A DNA stretch of 64,000 bases from Melanocharis versteri (taxonomy: Eukaryota; Chordata; Aves; Passeriformes; Melanocharitidae), in the NCBI GenBank assembly GCA_013397845.1, contig VZTG01004618.1, positions 62,001 through 126,000 on the forward strand, read 5' to 3'. Below the pieces are notes generated by a model. It was not told the DNA's origin and did not search any database. It was given only the letters and a program-made list of their open reading frames with translations. The position numbers were made by a program, and so were the translations under genes. Positions 1 through 12,000 of the stretch are shown here, in pieces; within the stretch, counting starts at the first letter, position 1; the number at the start of each line of letters is the position of its first letter.

Positions 1-2734
1 ACACGTTCAGAAAAACATGCATTTGTGTGGTGAGAAAGAACAACGTCCCAACCTGAGCCCTGGCTTTTAGTCTGTGCTGGGCTCCTATTGCAGAACTGTG
101 CAAAGACATAGGACATTTGCCCAGACACATTTTAGCCTAATAGCCATTATTTGGGAATGAAAGAAAAATATTTGGCTGTCAGCTGTAACTAGAAAATTAT
201 GATCAGTAATCAAATAACTACTACAACAACCTCCTTCCCCCCAAAGTTAAGCAAGCATTAATAATTAGCTGTAGAACAAGGGTGTAATTCATTATAATGA
301 CTGATTATTTGTAAATGTCCGTAACATTTTGCCATAGCAATTAGTCATTCTTGTTTTACTTACCTGAATTCTTACATGACAACCATGAAATTGTAAAACA
401 TAATTATTGACAACATTGATAGTTGGCTTAAGCTACTATGCTTTTGAGGGCAGGTTTTGAAAGATCACAATTTTTTAAGTACAATGTTAGTAGCTTACCA
501 CCCAAGTAAAAAAAAAGACACACACAGAACAAAAATATAAATACAGATATTATTTTTTTCCTTTCAGGAAGAAATATGAATTGTAGTCCTTCATGAAACA
601 GCAAAGCTTGTTCTTTGAAAGAAAAACAAACAGTCTGTTTTGTCTGCATGCAATTCAGACATCAACTCAACAGTGACCAAAACACCCCCTCACATGTTGA
701 ACTGATTAATTCTTTGCCAGGAGGGATCATGAGAAACCTGGATTTAAAAGGCTTTTTAAAACGTCATTTGTCTACAAAGCCTGCTGCAGTTGGTTTGGTC
801 AGTCAGAAACCTGATATCTATTCTCTAGTAAATACTAGAGAAGAGGAAAAGCTGTATGTTTCATTACAATATGTGGTCCACTCTGATTTGTTCCTCCCGG
901 TCATGTTTTCCTACCTTATGTATATCTGTTCTCAGATACAAGACATGTAGCAAAGAAGAACAGGCTTCATGGTATGGAGTGGATGGGTGAAAGGGAACAC
1001 CTGGGATGTGAAAACCTGGTGAGCTGAGTGCAGGTCTTCTCCTTCAGGTGTCTCAGACCGTGTTCTCATCTCTCTGAGGAACTGAGGAAATAAGATAAAA
1101 ACATAGTGTGAGTGCTTCAAATAGAACTGGTGAATATATTAAGAACTTGCTCCTTGAGCCAAGAAATTAGGATTTGTAGGTATTTCTCACATAATTCCCA
1201 CACTGGGCTAATTTCTTCTGGGGAAAATTTCACAAGAACCTAAGCAAACCGTGAGTTCAAGTCCAGTTTTTAAATTTGACTTGTAATTGTACACAGAATC
1301 TGCAATGCCTAAGGATAATAACATTGTTAAAAACAGTTTTGCATTGCAGAAAGCATCTTACTGGAAAACGGGAACTTAATACTTTTAATGGTATTTAACG
1401 CTCCTAAGTTTTGAATGTTTGGTGCCAGGACACCATCAACAAGGTGCAGACACCTGCCAGGGGCTGTGTGAATGGTGCCCACGCAGCTGCCTGGGGTGAG
1501 ATGGTTTGCCTTGCTCTCTGCTCTGTGCTGCCACAGAGACAGGGTCTGACACCTCCTCGGTCGTTTCCGTGACATCCCGCTCACCAGGGTTGGGCTGAAG
1601 CATGTTGTAAGGATATTTAAACTACCTGGAAATTACCTGTGCCAGCTTGGAGAGTGGCTCCCTGCACTCCTGCCTCACACCTGTTCTCACCACCCCCCAA
1701 ATGCATAGACATCTTAGAGGGAAGATGACCTCGTGCCAATCTGTTATTGGGATTTTTCTCTCTGTTGCTTGTGGCATGCTATAACACTTCTCTCTTCTGG
1801 GTAAATTATGGAAACTCTAGTGCAAAACAAGGTAATGAATGCCTGGAATATTTTGTGGAGTAAACAGTTGCACTGAATTTCTAAGACTTGCAAGGACATT
1901 TAGAGTGCAGCCTAGACACCTGAATGCTTCTTGAATATTGAGTATCATGAAGCTACAAATTAGGGTAGTCTATGTCTGTGGTTTTCATATGAGGAAAAGA
2001 AATTCAAATGAATTCTTGTTAGAATGTTTTATCCATCTTTAGTTACAAGACTAATAAAGCAAAAGCAGACTAAGCTAAAAGAAAAAACTGTATCCCCTCA
2101 TGTGAGGATAACATCTGAGCCCCAGTGCACACGACTGTAACACCTATGATTTAGTTCGGGCCTGTATTTTAAGCTTCACATTTCACTTTTAGGTCAACAT
2201 TTTCTCACCACATTGGACTCTTAACAATTATCTAGAACTTTTGCAAAAATACACAGAGTACATGCAAAAGTGAAAAATAATGAGTGTGCTCCCAGATGCC
2301 TTTTATCAGCCTGTTTTTCCTGACACATTGGATGTGATGCACAGCCAGCTTCTCTAAGACTGGGCTGAGAGCTCCCACACTTGATAGTGCTTTCACAACT
2401 CCTGGGCAAAATCCTAACATTACTGAACTCAGTTCCTTGTTTATTCCCGCAAAGCCAAGATTTTACCTTCAGAATATGTTATTTCAGTTCATTTGCAAAA
2501 CAAAAGTTTTCCTGATGAAATATACAAATTCAAGGCTCATTATAAATGAAAACTGTATTTACAGATCTTATTGCTTCATTATGAAAATAAAAGTGCAGAG
2601 TCCTTAAACATTGTTCATTTTCTCTGTCACAATCATGAAAGCGCAAAGAGAATTTGTGCTTACTTATTTCAGACTAGATTTTGCGTAGGCTTAAGGACCT
2701 TCTAAAGGGGCTGATTGTAGAAAATTACCTTGCA
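1..2734. other. AT-rich unique sequence, no supported gene
   Basis: No frame here carries a recognisable domain. The longest, a 111-codon frame on the plus strand at 615-950, has no motif I know and no supporting splice or promoter context. Short A runs occur (for example near 510). The stretch at about 240-380 is rich in TAAT-type homeodomain-like words, but that is expected in DNA this AT-rich. I see nothing else. Confidence 0.7.
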
Positions 2735-3290
2735 TTGTAGGAGCAGAAGTTAAGATTAAGTTTAAAATAAATAGAGTCATTTCAGGGGGGCGAAGTTTGT
2801 GGAATTGAAGGAAGCAGTTCGTAAAGTCAACTGGACTGAAGTGTTCAGGGATTTGAATGTGGAGGAGGCTTGAAGTCTCCTCTAATCAAAATTACAAAAT
2901 CTGGAAGGAATTTGCCAAACAAGCAGGGAGAGAAAATTGTAAGAAAAGATTCCCAAAGCTATTTGCGTCAACAACGGCCTCTGAATGATGGTAGGAGTGA
3001 GCACCCAACAAACAAAATGTTATTACAGAAACGCATGGGCAAAGAAGTTGGTTCGTACAGATCAGAAAGCACAGGACAAAATAAAAACCACCAAATATTA
3101 GGGTGAAATAAGCCTTCTGAAAAAAAAGTGTTAAAACATATTGAGAAAATTATTCGCCTTCAAGTGATGGGCTTGAAAAAAATAGTACAGGTGGAATATA
3201 TTCAATATAGGACAAAGGTTCAAACTGACTAAGAGTAGCTCGAATTCAAAAGTATTTTTTTATCCAGAAAGAGAAGGAAAATGGCTCCTA
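2735..3290 (+). mobile_element. Ancient CR1/L3-like LINE fragment, endonuclease-RT linker region
   Basis: The plus strand matches, from memory of the family wording, the part of old amniote CR1/L3-type LINEs that lies between the endonuclease and reverse-transcriptase domains. The clearest stretch is 2,821-2,880, which reads as the sense-strand phrase for '(V)NWTEVFRDLNVEEA' followed by a stop. The later part (about 2,990-3,090) also follows the family wording but is decayed by indels and stops. No frame is intact, so this is a dead relic. It has the same orientation as the RT piece at 4,140-4,450 and is probably the same insertion. The outer edges are approximate. Confidence 0.7.
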
Positions 3291-4139
3291 GGAATCAGGA
3301 GTGGCAGCAGAAGGCATTAGAAGAGTGAAGAAAATCAGCCGACATTAGGAATTCTTTCCATAATTCTGAAATATCTCTGACTTGGGACATCTGCTCCTTT
3401 AGGCATGGAGGGAGCAGCGCATGTGTCCCTGAGCTCTCCGGGATGTCCTAAGTGAGCAGCTGGAAACTCAGCCTTGGAACCTTCAATCTCAGACCCTTTC
3501 CCAGACCCTGTAGCGTCAAGGAGGAGCCACCTGTGGAGCTGCTCTGCACTTCTGTTTGCAGCAGTAGCAGAGACCCCTGGTCCTGGAAGCAGGTGGGTGG
3601 GAGTGGGAGGTGGAGTTTGGGCACTCCCCAGCCCTAGGTGAGGTTGAGGCTCCCGCTGCAGGGCACTGGTTTCTGCACATAGATCAGAGGCCAAGAGCTG
3701 ACTGAAGGATGATGGAGCCAAAGCTGAGGGAGGGGATGCAATACAAAGACTGGGCAAACACAACACAGGCAAGAACAAAGAATTTGGCACAGGAGAGTCA
3801 TAGAGGACAGTCCTGGAGTTTCTTCTGCTCCCTCAACATGCCCTGTGATTTCTCTGTGTAAGGGCAGCACCAGAAAACAAGTGCAGGACTTGAAATTTGC
3901 CTTTTGTTTTTTGTTTGCAGTTTGTTAGTCTCACTCAGTAGAAATTAAGAAAGTAGAAGTGCTGAATTTCCTGTATTTTAGCTACATACATTTAAGGTGT
4001 AGCCTACCCAGTCTTGTGGGTATAAAATTATGGCACCACAGATTAATTGCTAGCTTTTCAGGCTAATGGCTCATTTAGTAGCCTGCCGTAAACAAAACTT
4101 AAAGAGCACTCAGTGGAGGAAGAAAGCATTTTTAAAGAA
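3291..4139. other. GC-richer stretch between two LINE pieces, no identified gene
   Basis: About 3,390-3,880 is clearly richer in G and C than its surroundings and carries overlapping open frames on both strands, including a 151-codon minus-strand frame at 3,335-3,790 made mostly of Pro, Ser, Ala and Leu with no domain. Frames open on both strands at once are a composition effect. I do not recognise this as LINE sequence, so it may be a later insertion that split the element, or a badly decayed part of it. Confidence 0.5.
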
Positions 4140-4450
4140 ATTATAATGAAAAATAGAGGTGAATGGAACGGAGGACAGAATTCAACAAAACCTGCCAAAG
4201 AGCGGTTCACACCAGACTAATCCAATATTTATATATTGATAAGGCTAGTGATTTTCTGGGGAAGCGAAAAGTAATACAGGTACAAGATCATGGAGTGAGT
4301 TCCAAAATATGTACAGATAACATGATACCTAAATATTAGACTTGGAATTGAATTAGCTTTCAGGTGTAAGGCTTGTAGCCTCTTGTTGTGTATTTGTACA
4401 GTGAAGTGGCACTGTAGACATTTATGATCAGTTATACAGTCGTATATCTA
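4140..4450 (+). mobile_element. Ancient CR1/L3-like LINE fragment, reverse-transcriptase start
   Basis: The plus strand at about 4,170-4,290 follows the wording of the early reverse-transcriptase region of old CR1/L3-like LINEs: a phrase equivalent to 'FNKTCQ..C..RLIQ' and then a 'D(K)ASDFLGK'-like segment. In the family this precedes the 'DFSKAFD' catalytic block. Stops and indels are present, so it cannot be functional. It lies in the expected 5'-to-3' order after the fragment at 2,735-3,290. The 3' boundary near 4,450 is a guess where the resemblance fades. Confidence 0.65.
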
Positions 4451-7400
4451 AGAAGAAACTGCACAGAAGCCATGATGTTCATCAGGGGAACACAAAAATC
4501 CAATCAGTAGAAGGTACAACAGATGTGTCCAAAACACTCTTTCTTGCCTCATTTTAGTACATCTGTAAATCGGGCTTCATGGTATAACTCCTTTCTCAAG
4601 GCTTACACAGCTAAACTGTCTCTTTTGGAACCAAGCGAGGGAGCAATACTCTTTTAGGTAGTTTTCCTGAAAGAAAACCTCTGGGTCTTGTAGGGAGTGT
4701 TGCATCTTCTCCCCCTCCTCAGTTAGCTGGAATGTTTTCTTCCTGGTTGCAGCACTTCTCTGCAGTTTTCTGATGTCCTACGTCTCAAGTTTTCATACCC
4801 AGGCATAGGCTCTTTCTGTCCCTCTTGTTTGCATTCTGTCACAGGACAGGGAAGGGTGAAGCAGCCTGTGGGCAGGAAGAATATTGTGGTCTTCTCCTAT
4901 CCAGGAAAAACTTTCTTATCCCATTTGAAGTGTGCTGTGGTGCACTCTAACTGAGAGAAAAAAACCTCCTAACTGAGTTTTTAAATTAGACTACTTCTTA
5001 CAGCAAGTTCTTCTCCCTGGAAAACTGCAGGATTCTTCTGGTTGAAGTCCCAGAGGCAGAGATGTTCCAGAGGCAGAGAGGTACCAGTCCATAATGTCGG
5101 TCAGAAGCAACCATGCTAACTGAGATCTGCTCCTCTGTTTCAACAACTCTTGAAAATGCAAAGTAGAAACCAGCATTTACCCAGCCAGTGAAACAAGCAG
5201 AGAAACAATCTGTCCCATTGCCTTCTGAAGACTGCCTCATCTCCTGTTCAGTGGCACTCTGCTGGACAGAGAGCATCCTGCTTTTCAATTCATATCTGAA
5301 CACCCTCTGGCAGCTACGGTCAAAGTTCGTCCTTTCAATCTTTTAAATCTGTAATTGCTCAGATTAGAGAGAAGGACAGATGATAGAGAGGAGAGACAGG
5401 GGAGGGCAGTACAGCAAAGCCTTGGATAAACCCTTAGAAACAGGTCAGAGCTCTGGCCATTTCTTGCAGCCTGTCCTCTGCTCTCGTAAAGAAGAGGAAG
5501 GTTCACACCAAAGGCCCCATACGTCTACAAATCTGTTAGAAATACCAGAATACCTTGAGCTGATTCTCTGGGAAAAGGCCCTGTGGTGTGCTGGGGCCAC
5601 ATAACTGACCAGGGTCCTTGAGGAATAAGGAAGCACCTCAGAGGAGTGCTAAATAAAGAGCTGTGGTCTTCAGCTGTTGACCCATCCCTTCAGGAGTGGG
5701 TATCCTGCATGCCTCAGCTTGTTTGCTTGCAAGACCATCCCAAAGTCTGGGCACCAGACATGTCTGGACATCTGTTACTGTGTCCTCATATTCCCAAGAG
5801 GTGACAATATAACAGAACCAGTTGCGCTGATCTTCCCAACACTTTTGTGAATTTAACACCCACAATGGAAGCTTCTCATATGGTAAATGCTGAAACTAAC
5901 TGCTTCATCAAGACTATTTTTTTTCTTTCATTTTCTTCTCTGTGCAACCAGACTTCAATTTTGAAAAGGCTTTTAGCTTTTTTAAAACTGCATGTCTGAT
6001 GGCTAAATATTTTGCAGAAAAATGTCTCATGCAATTTCTCTGTAACAGTGAAAGAGTGACTTCCTTGGATGATAATGTTTTATTTGCTCTAGGTCAATGT
6101 TCATCGTATCAAAGCCCATCTGCCATGTTTCCTTCGCCTTCTGCTCTCCTTATCTGTAAAACCTATGCTGTTTTTCTTCATCAAAAGAGGCCAGGATACA
6201 ACAGTTAAGTGAAGGATACAATTTGGACATGGGCAATATAATCATACGTGTCCTTGTCAACTAACATTGTTTCAAGAAGGTATTTTTCAAAGTGGCTCCT
6301 AGGTGATTTTTGCTCACCCCAGGTGCTACAGGTTTTCACTCCTTGTCAGCATCCCAGAATATGCATGTCATGAGGAGGAATTTGAAGAAGGAGATAAGAA
6401 GCATCTTTCTGGCTTGATTCAGGGAGCGTGTGCAAAGGGATCAGTGAAGGAAATTTGCCTGAAGCTTTACAGATACACCAGCAAAAAAGAGAGAAATATT
6501 CATTCAAGATTGGAAAAACTGGAGAGAGAGAGACAGAAATTATGTGACAGGAGACATGATAGATGTAACTATTATGGTAATGCTGCTCTGGTCTGCTACA
6601 AGAAAATTTAAAGCTGTACATATTTTTGTAACCCATTTACTTTACCTCAACTTTTTCAGCTATCCCTTGATGTAGGGCAGGATGTTCTGCATAGTGATAC
6701 TGAGAAATTCTGTTTGCCTACAGCTTTCCAAAGCTGCTTGTAGATAATTTCTTAATCCATTACCAGGATGGATATTTGACACATTCACTTGCATTAATTA
6801 AGCAGATGTAGGAATAGACGGGTCATTTTTCAACAACCCTTCAGGACTTCTCAAAGAATCTGATGGAACAGTTCTGTATTTTTTTCCTTAGGAAATAATA
6901 GGAAATGAATGTTGCATAGATTATTTGCATATTTAGCTAGTTGTCCATTTAAAAGCATTTACTCACAACTTTTTTTTCCTTTTATTCCTGCTGATCAAAA
7001 CATCAGCTGTTCACTGGTAAAAAAATGCCCTTTTGAAGGGGGAAAGTCCCTGTTAAAAGCAAATACTTTTATTGTTATTATGAAGTTATAATTAACGTAT
7101 TATTTATATTTTCTAATATTTTGCAAACGCTTTAACAAAATTATTTTCTAACATCTTGACAGAAACTCTGCCTTTCCTGAAAATGGTTTCTTTATTTAGA
7201 AATGAAACCTTCCTTTCTTGCACATTCTGAAAATAGATTTATTATATTGAGCAGTATTTTCTAAAGCATACAATGCAAATGATTGACACACGTCTGTGCT
7301 ATAGCCTCAAAATCATGAAAGTGTAGCACAGGTCTGACGCCCATGTTAATGCGGATTTGAACACAAATGTGGTTAAGGTAGCACAGCTAATTTCCTGAGA

Positions 7401-8219
7401 TGCTCAGGATTTCTCTGATAATGCCTTTGTTTAGAGTGCTACTTACTTCCAGGAGGGCTCCAAGAAGTACAAGGCTTTCTACACGCCCTCCTTTCAGTTG
7501 TTCCCAAAGAAAGCCTTTGTCTTGAAAAACACCCTCCCTCTTGTTTTTATCAGTAACATTTGCTATTTAAAAACTGTTTATCAAACTGTGCTGCAAAATA
7601 CCCTCCTTGTATATGCAAATAAATCTGGAGCATGACATGTTTCTCAAACTCGACACTGGCTCTGCCTTGAGGAAGTATGAGGTACCTAAGCTCACAATGA
7701 ACCGTGAAGAAAACAAACCTTGCTCTGCTCATTGAACTTTCTTAGTAGTTTAATTTGAGAACACGTTCAGGTTATGACAACTGGAGCAGAATTTCTGGTA
7801 GATATCTGCTACAAACACAATAATCTCTTTCCTTTTGTGCTCTAAAAGATTTTTTGATGGTGTCTGTTTTTCACTGTAGATACTTTCAAAGAAAGAAAAA
7901 TCCTCCTGAACTTAGGAATCACAAACTCTCATAGGGCAATATGTACTAAGGAGGAGATTTTTATTAGGTACAGCCAGATTCTTAGATTCATGCTACAGGA
8001 TATGAGCAAATTTTGATCCTCTCCCGCTTGGCAATGTTTTTTAGTTAGGCCCTTTGCTTTTACAGGTAATTTACAAACATGAGATAGTATATTTTTTTCA
8101 GGACTTGGACCTTTTCAGTATTTTCCAAGGGCTTGCTCCCTGATTAATGAAGACATTTTCAAGTCTGAAGACCTCCAAGTATTTGTTTGAAGAAACCCCT
8201 AACTATTACTTTTCCCTAC
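4451..8219. other. Unique AT-rich sequence, no supported gene
   Basis: Open frames here reach at most about 102 codons (6,303-6,611 plus strand, rich in Glu, Lys and Arg because the DNA is purine-rich) and none resembles a known protein. 4,991-5,640 has several overlapping frames on opposite strands, a composition effect. I see no tRNA, no microsatellite of note and no recent repeat. Confidence 0.65.
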
Positions 8220-8240
8220 TTTTTTTTTTTTTTTTTTTTT
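8220..8240. repeat. 21-base T homopolymer
   Basis: An uninterrupted run of T. On the minus strand it is a run of A immediately following a TAATAAA, about 400 bases from the CpG island. It could be the A-tail of a minus-strand retrocopy, but I found no convincing target-site duplication by eye and no recognisable parent gene. A plain homopolymer is the safer reading. Confidence 0.9.
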
Positions 8241-8639
8241 ATTAACAGAAAGGGTTTGTAAACAAATTAAGTAAATTTAGTTACTCGTCTTGGCCTAATT
8301 ATTTTTGAGGATTTTTCCCATATGAGAGTCGGTAAAAACCGGGCAAATGTTCTGAAATTTGGCCACTTTACCCTCTGTGAAGGCGAGGGGTTCTCTCCAG
8401 GGCCTTGCCAGGGGCTGAGATGATAGCTCCTTTTCCGTGGAGGCACAGTAGGATACATCGACCAACCATTGCAGTAATGTTATAGCATGCGCTCTGCCTC
8501 TTACAGCCTCATTGTATTTTGTTACTAGTGGACGTTTTATTGGATGGGGTTGAAGAGGCAGACGTGGGAGGACAGTTTGGTTCACGCTGTTTGGAGCTCA
8601 TTTCGGCTTTTAGCAGCTGGGCTGCATTTGGGGGACCTC

Positions 8640-9062
8640 ACAGCTGCACTGATGTAAGCAGAGCCCGCGGCGTTGCTGGCCGGAGGAAGGACAGCCTCCC
8701 CCGCAGCTGCGGACCGCAGGACAGTCCGCACCCTGCCCCACGGAGGAAGCGGCAGCTCCGTCCCCTGCGTGCCGCCACCAGATGGGCTCTGTCGGCTGGT
8801 CGAGAGAACACGAGACCCCAGCCCGGCTTCCCCCTGGCTCCGTCGCTGGCCACGGCTGTGCTGCAAGCGCAGGGGCGAATCGGCGAATCCCGGGAGCCGG
8901 CCGTGCCCGGCAGGCACGCGTGTGCCGGGCCGAGCCCCCGCGGCGGCGGCAGGAGAGGGCTGCGCTCCGGGCGCGCCGCCTCCCGCTCCTCCGCGGCTCT
9001 GCGGAGGAAATCTTTCACGTCTCCATCATCCCTGCTCCCCGCACGCTCGCGCGATGGCCGGA
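8640..9062. promoter_or_regulatory. CpG island, probable promoter
   Basis: A hand count gives about fifty CpG dinucleotides in these roughly 420 bases, with high G+C, against AT-rich, CpG-poor DNA on both sides. In vertebrates such islands usually mark promoters, or first exons, of genes or long non-coding RNAs. The densest part is 8,881-9,055, which includes a short CGG run (about 8,940-8,949). I see no TATA box that decides a direction. Frames open through the island on both strands (up to 219 codons on the plus strand, 126 on the minus) are expected because stop codons are AT-rich; none has a recognisable domain. A plus-strand AATAAA with T/GT-rich sequence after it lies just downstream at 9,142-9,147. 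Confidence 0.65.
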
Positions 9063-12000
9063 GACAAACAACCTGGCCATTATTGTATTACCCAATGCGG
9101 AAAAAAACCACCCCGGCTAATCTTGTTTTGTGTCAAGGGAAAATAAAGTTGTTTTTGTTTTTTTTAAAACCGAAATGAAATCATGGTGCTTTATGGATAT
9201 TTGTGTCATCCTGGGAGAATGATTCCATTAAGATTAAAACAAAGGCTTCTTTTTGCTAATAACCTTTGAATTAAATTTGTTTTCTCAAGAGTCCTTCTTT
9301 TAAATAGAAGTCTTTCTCTTAACTCCAGGGAAGAAAAACTGGTATTGTTTTTCATAATTAATCAACAGAAATCTGTATTACAGTAAATATGCGGCTATGT
9401 TTCTCACAATGAACAATGACTAATGTTACTTACCTAAGAGATATACACTTTAATCAACTCTTGCTCTTTAAAAGCTTAAGAAAAGATTGCTATTTAAATT
9501 TAGAATTATTATCCTAAATGCACTATATCTAGGTGGCATCAATGTGTTGAATTCAATGTAATCTTAGATAAAAATGGTAAATTATTTATTTAAGACAGTG
9601 GATAAAATAATTCCTATATGCAACAAATGCGATCGTAAGTGACATTAAAAATCACAGCTGAAATTTTGAAATTTGCTTACTAAATAGGTTATAGCCACAT
9701 AGATGCAAAGAATATAGGAGCTGCATAGCTTTTAATCATCTCTCCTTTTGCTGTTGTCAGGGCAGATGTTTGCAGTGGGAACAACTGCTCCTTGTGGGAC
9801 TCGGTACTACAGATTACTTCCTGGAAAATTTGGCACAAGGTGGTTAAGAGAGAAGTTCGCAGATTTTGGTTTTGCGCTGGCAAGTGGGAGAGAAGGAGAA
9901 AACAAATTGTGTAGTAAGTGAAGCGAAAACGCAGACAACTTCCACATCCCTTGCCAGCTTTTAGGGGAATGAAAGCACTTGAGATTTTGCAGTCTTACCG
10001 GAATAATTAGAACTATATAATATTTGGAATACTTAAGCCCAAGAAAATCTTGGGAATATTAAAAGGGTGTTGTTAAATCCCCTGTCAAGGAAGGAAGAGC
10101 CTGGCCAGGCTTTGAAAGATGCACAAAAGGGAAGATCTGTGTTCTGTGCTGGATACACTGTCTCACTGCTAACAAATTCTCACAGATGCGAGAAATACAG
10201 CATGAATGAAAGCTAAAAGAAGATCCATCTGGAAGAAAAAAAATAAGGGAAATAAAGTGATGCATTTATTTATTTTTCCAGCTTCCTACAGGTCTGGTGA
10301 TGCAGGCTTCCCAGCTTCCACTTTTGTCAAACTGATTTTATCAGCTGGAGCTGTACAGTGTCAGATAAGGACAGTGTGTTGGCATTTATAGGGGAAGTTG
10401 TTTGCAGTGTCCCACCTGCCTGGTCCTGCTGCCAAGGGGTCGGTGGCTGTTTAATGATAGGAACTCTCATTTTGAAAAGCAGTATGACAAGTGTGATAGC
10501 AGGCCAGTTTCTGATAGCTTTGTCGTATGCTGTGGGACTATTCCCAAACTCTGCTCACGTCTTTATGTACTGCACACTATGAATAGTAGCAAAAACTGGA
10601 CAGCTGGAAAATAGTCAGATCCATGGTGGCAACAGTGTGAGTGACCCCAGTGTCTTAATCCCTGAGCTCAAAGATGGGGATAGAAAGACTGCTGGCACAG
10701 ACCCACAGCTCAGGAACAAACGCATGTAAGGAGGATTACATTCAAGATTAGACAGGCATTTTTGTTGCCTTTGATCTTGGTTTCATAGATGACAGCAGGT
10801 TGCTAAAATCTTCAAGGCTTAAGAGAACAGAGATGATATTTCATAAAAGGTGGGAGTTACACCAGTAAAATGCAGAAGGGATGAGTGAGGTTACCACTGC
10901 TGGGTTTCAGCTGGCTGGCACTGACCAGTGCGGTGAGTCACATGTGGTGAGGGCTGTGCTCAAACTCTACTCAGATTTCAGCATCCCTCCTTTCTCACAA
11001 CTGGATGAAATGGAATACTTTTTCTAGAAAGTCACACTTCGACCATGAATTAGATATAGGTGTAATTCCAGCAGGTTGGAGGGAAAAAGCTCTGCTCTTT
11101 TGTTTCATCCAGGGTATGTGCCTAAATTTATAGAAAATCTGTCTCTCTTCTTACATCAACTGTTGTCATCAACAGTTGCACAGGTATCAAGCAGAAACCC
11201 CTGAGGTGCTGATGGCAGACTGACCCCTGTGTCTGCAGTCATGGACCAGGCTCTCACCAAGCAGACCCAGATCAAAATCTGTGATCTGAGTAAGACAAAG
11301 CAAGGATACGATATCCTCTTACTATCCTCCAATCACTGTGGGGGCAAACACCTCTCTCTGTCTCTTAACTTAGAAATGTTCTTGGGACTAAAGTGTCAGC
11401 TTTCACAAATTCATATTTTCCAGTAAAGGAACTAGCCAGAAAATTCCTGGCCAGTTCCACACACAGTTTCAGGTCCCGTTTGCCAACATTTAGCTGAGAC
11501 TAGAAAATGTTTACTTTAGCCTTAGCAGACTTAGCAAGACTTAAGCAAGGCATCAGAGGTGACAGAAGAAATGCTCTGATGCCAATTACCAGATATCATC
11601 TTGATTTGCAGGGAAATGGTCTTCAGTGCTATCCTTCTTTCTTTTGATGAGGGAAGCACATCTATGTTTGACCTACCAATATTCATTTTGGCACCTCTAG
11701 GACACATTCACACTGACTGTCTTGACCAGTTTCGTGCCAAAACCTAACAGGACCACTGGAAATATGAGCCATGCTTTCCAGTTTAAAGAAAGGGAGTATT
11801 AACTTCTTTTCCCAGTGTCCTGGGTTAGGCTGTAAGATATGAACAATTTCCTTACTGCCCCACAGAAGACAGTAGACTTCATTTCCCTCCATTTCTGCTC
11901 CATTGCGCTGCTGGATGCAAACCTCTTCCCATCGAACCTCCCTGCATTTCCCCGACCACTTATTTCCTTCAGCACAAAAGCTTTTCTGAGTGCTTCAGTG

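Noticed and set aside
3335..3790. 151-codon minus-strand frame
   Set aside because: Low-complexity Pro/Ser/Ala composition, overlapping frames on the other strand, no domain and no homologue that I recognise.
8519..9178. 219-codon plus-strand open frame through the CpG island
   Set aside because: GC-rich DNA lacks stop codons in all frames. Frames are also open on the other strand, the translation is Arg/Ala/Pro/Ser-rich without a domain, and its 3' end runs past an AATAAA into T-rich DNA.
8220..9180. Processed pseudogene (minus strand) from the CpG island to the T run
   Set aside because: The A-tail-like run fits, but I found no target-site duplication by eye and no parent gene, and the AATAAA abuts the run instead of preceding it by 10-30 bases. 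Kept only as an alternative.
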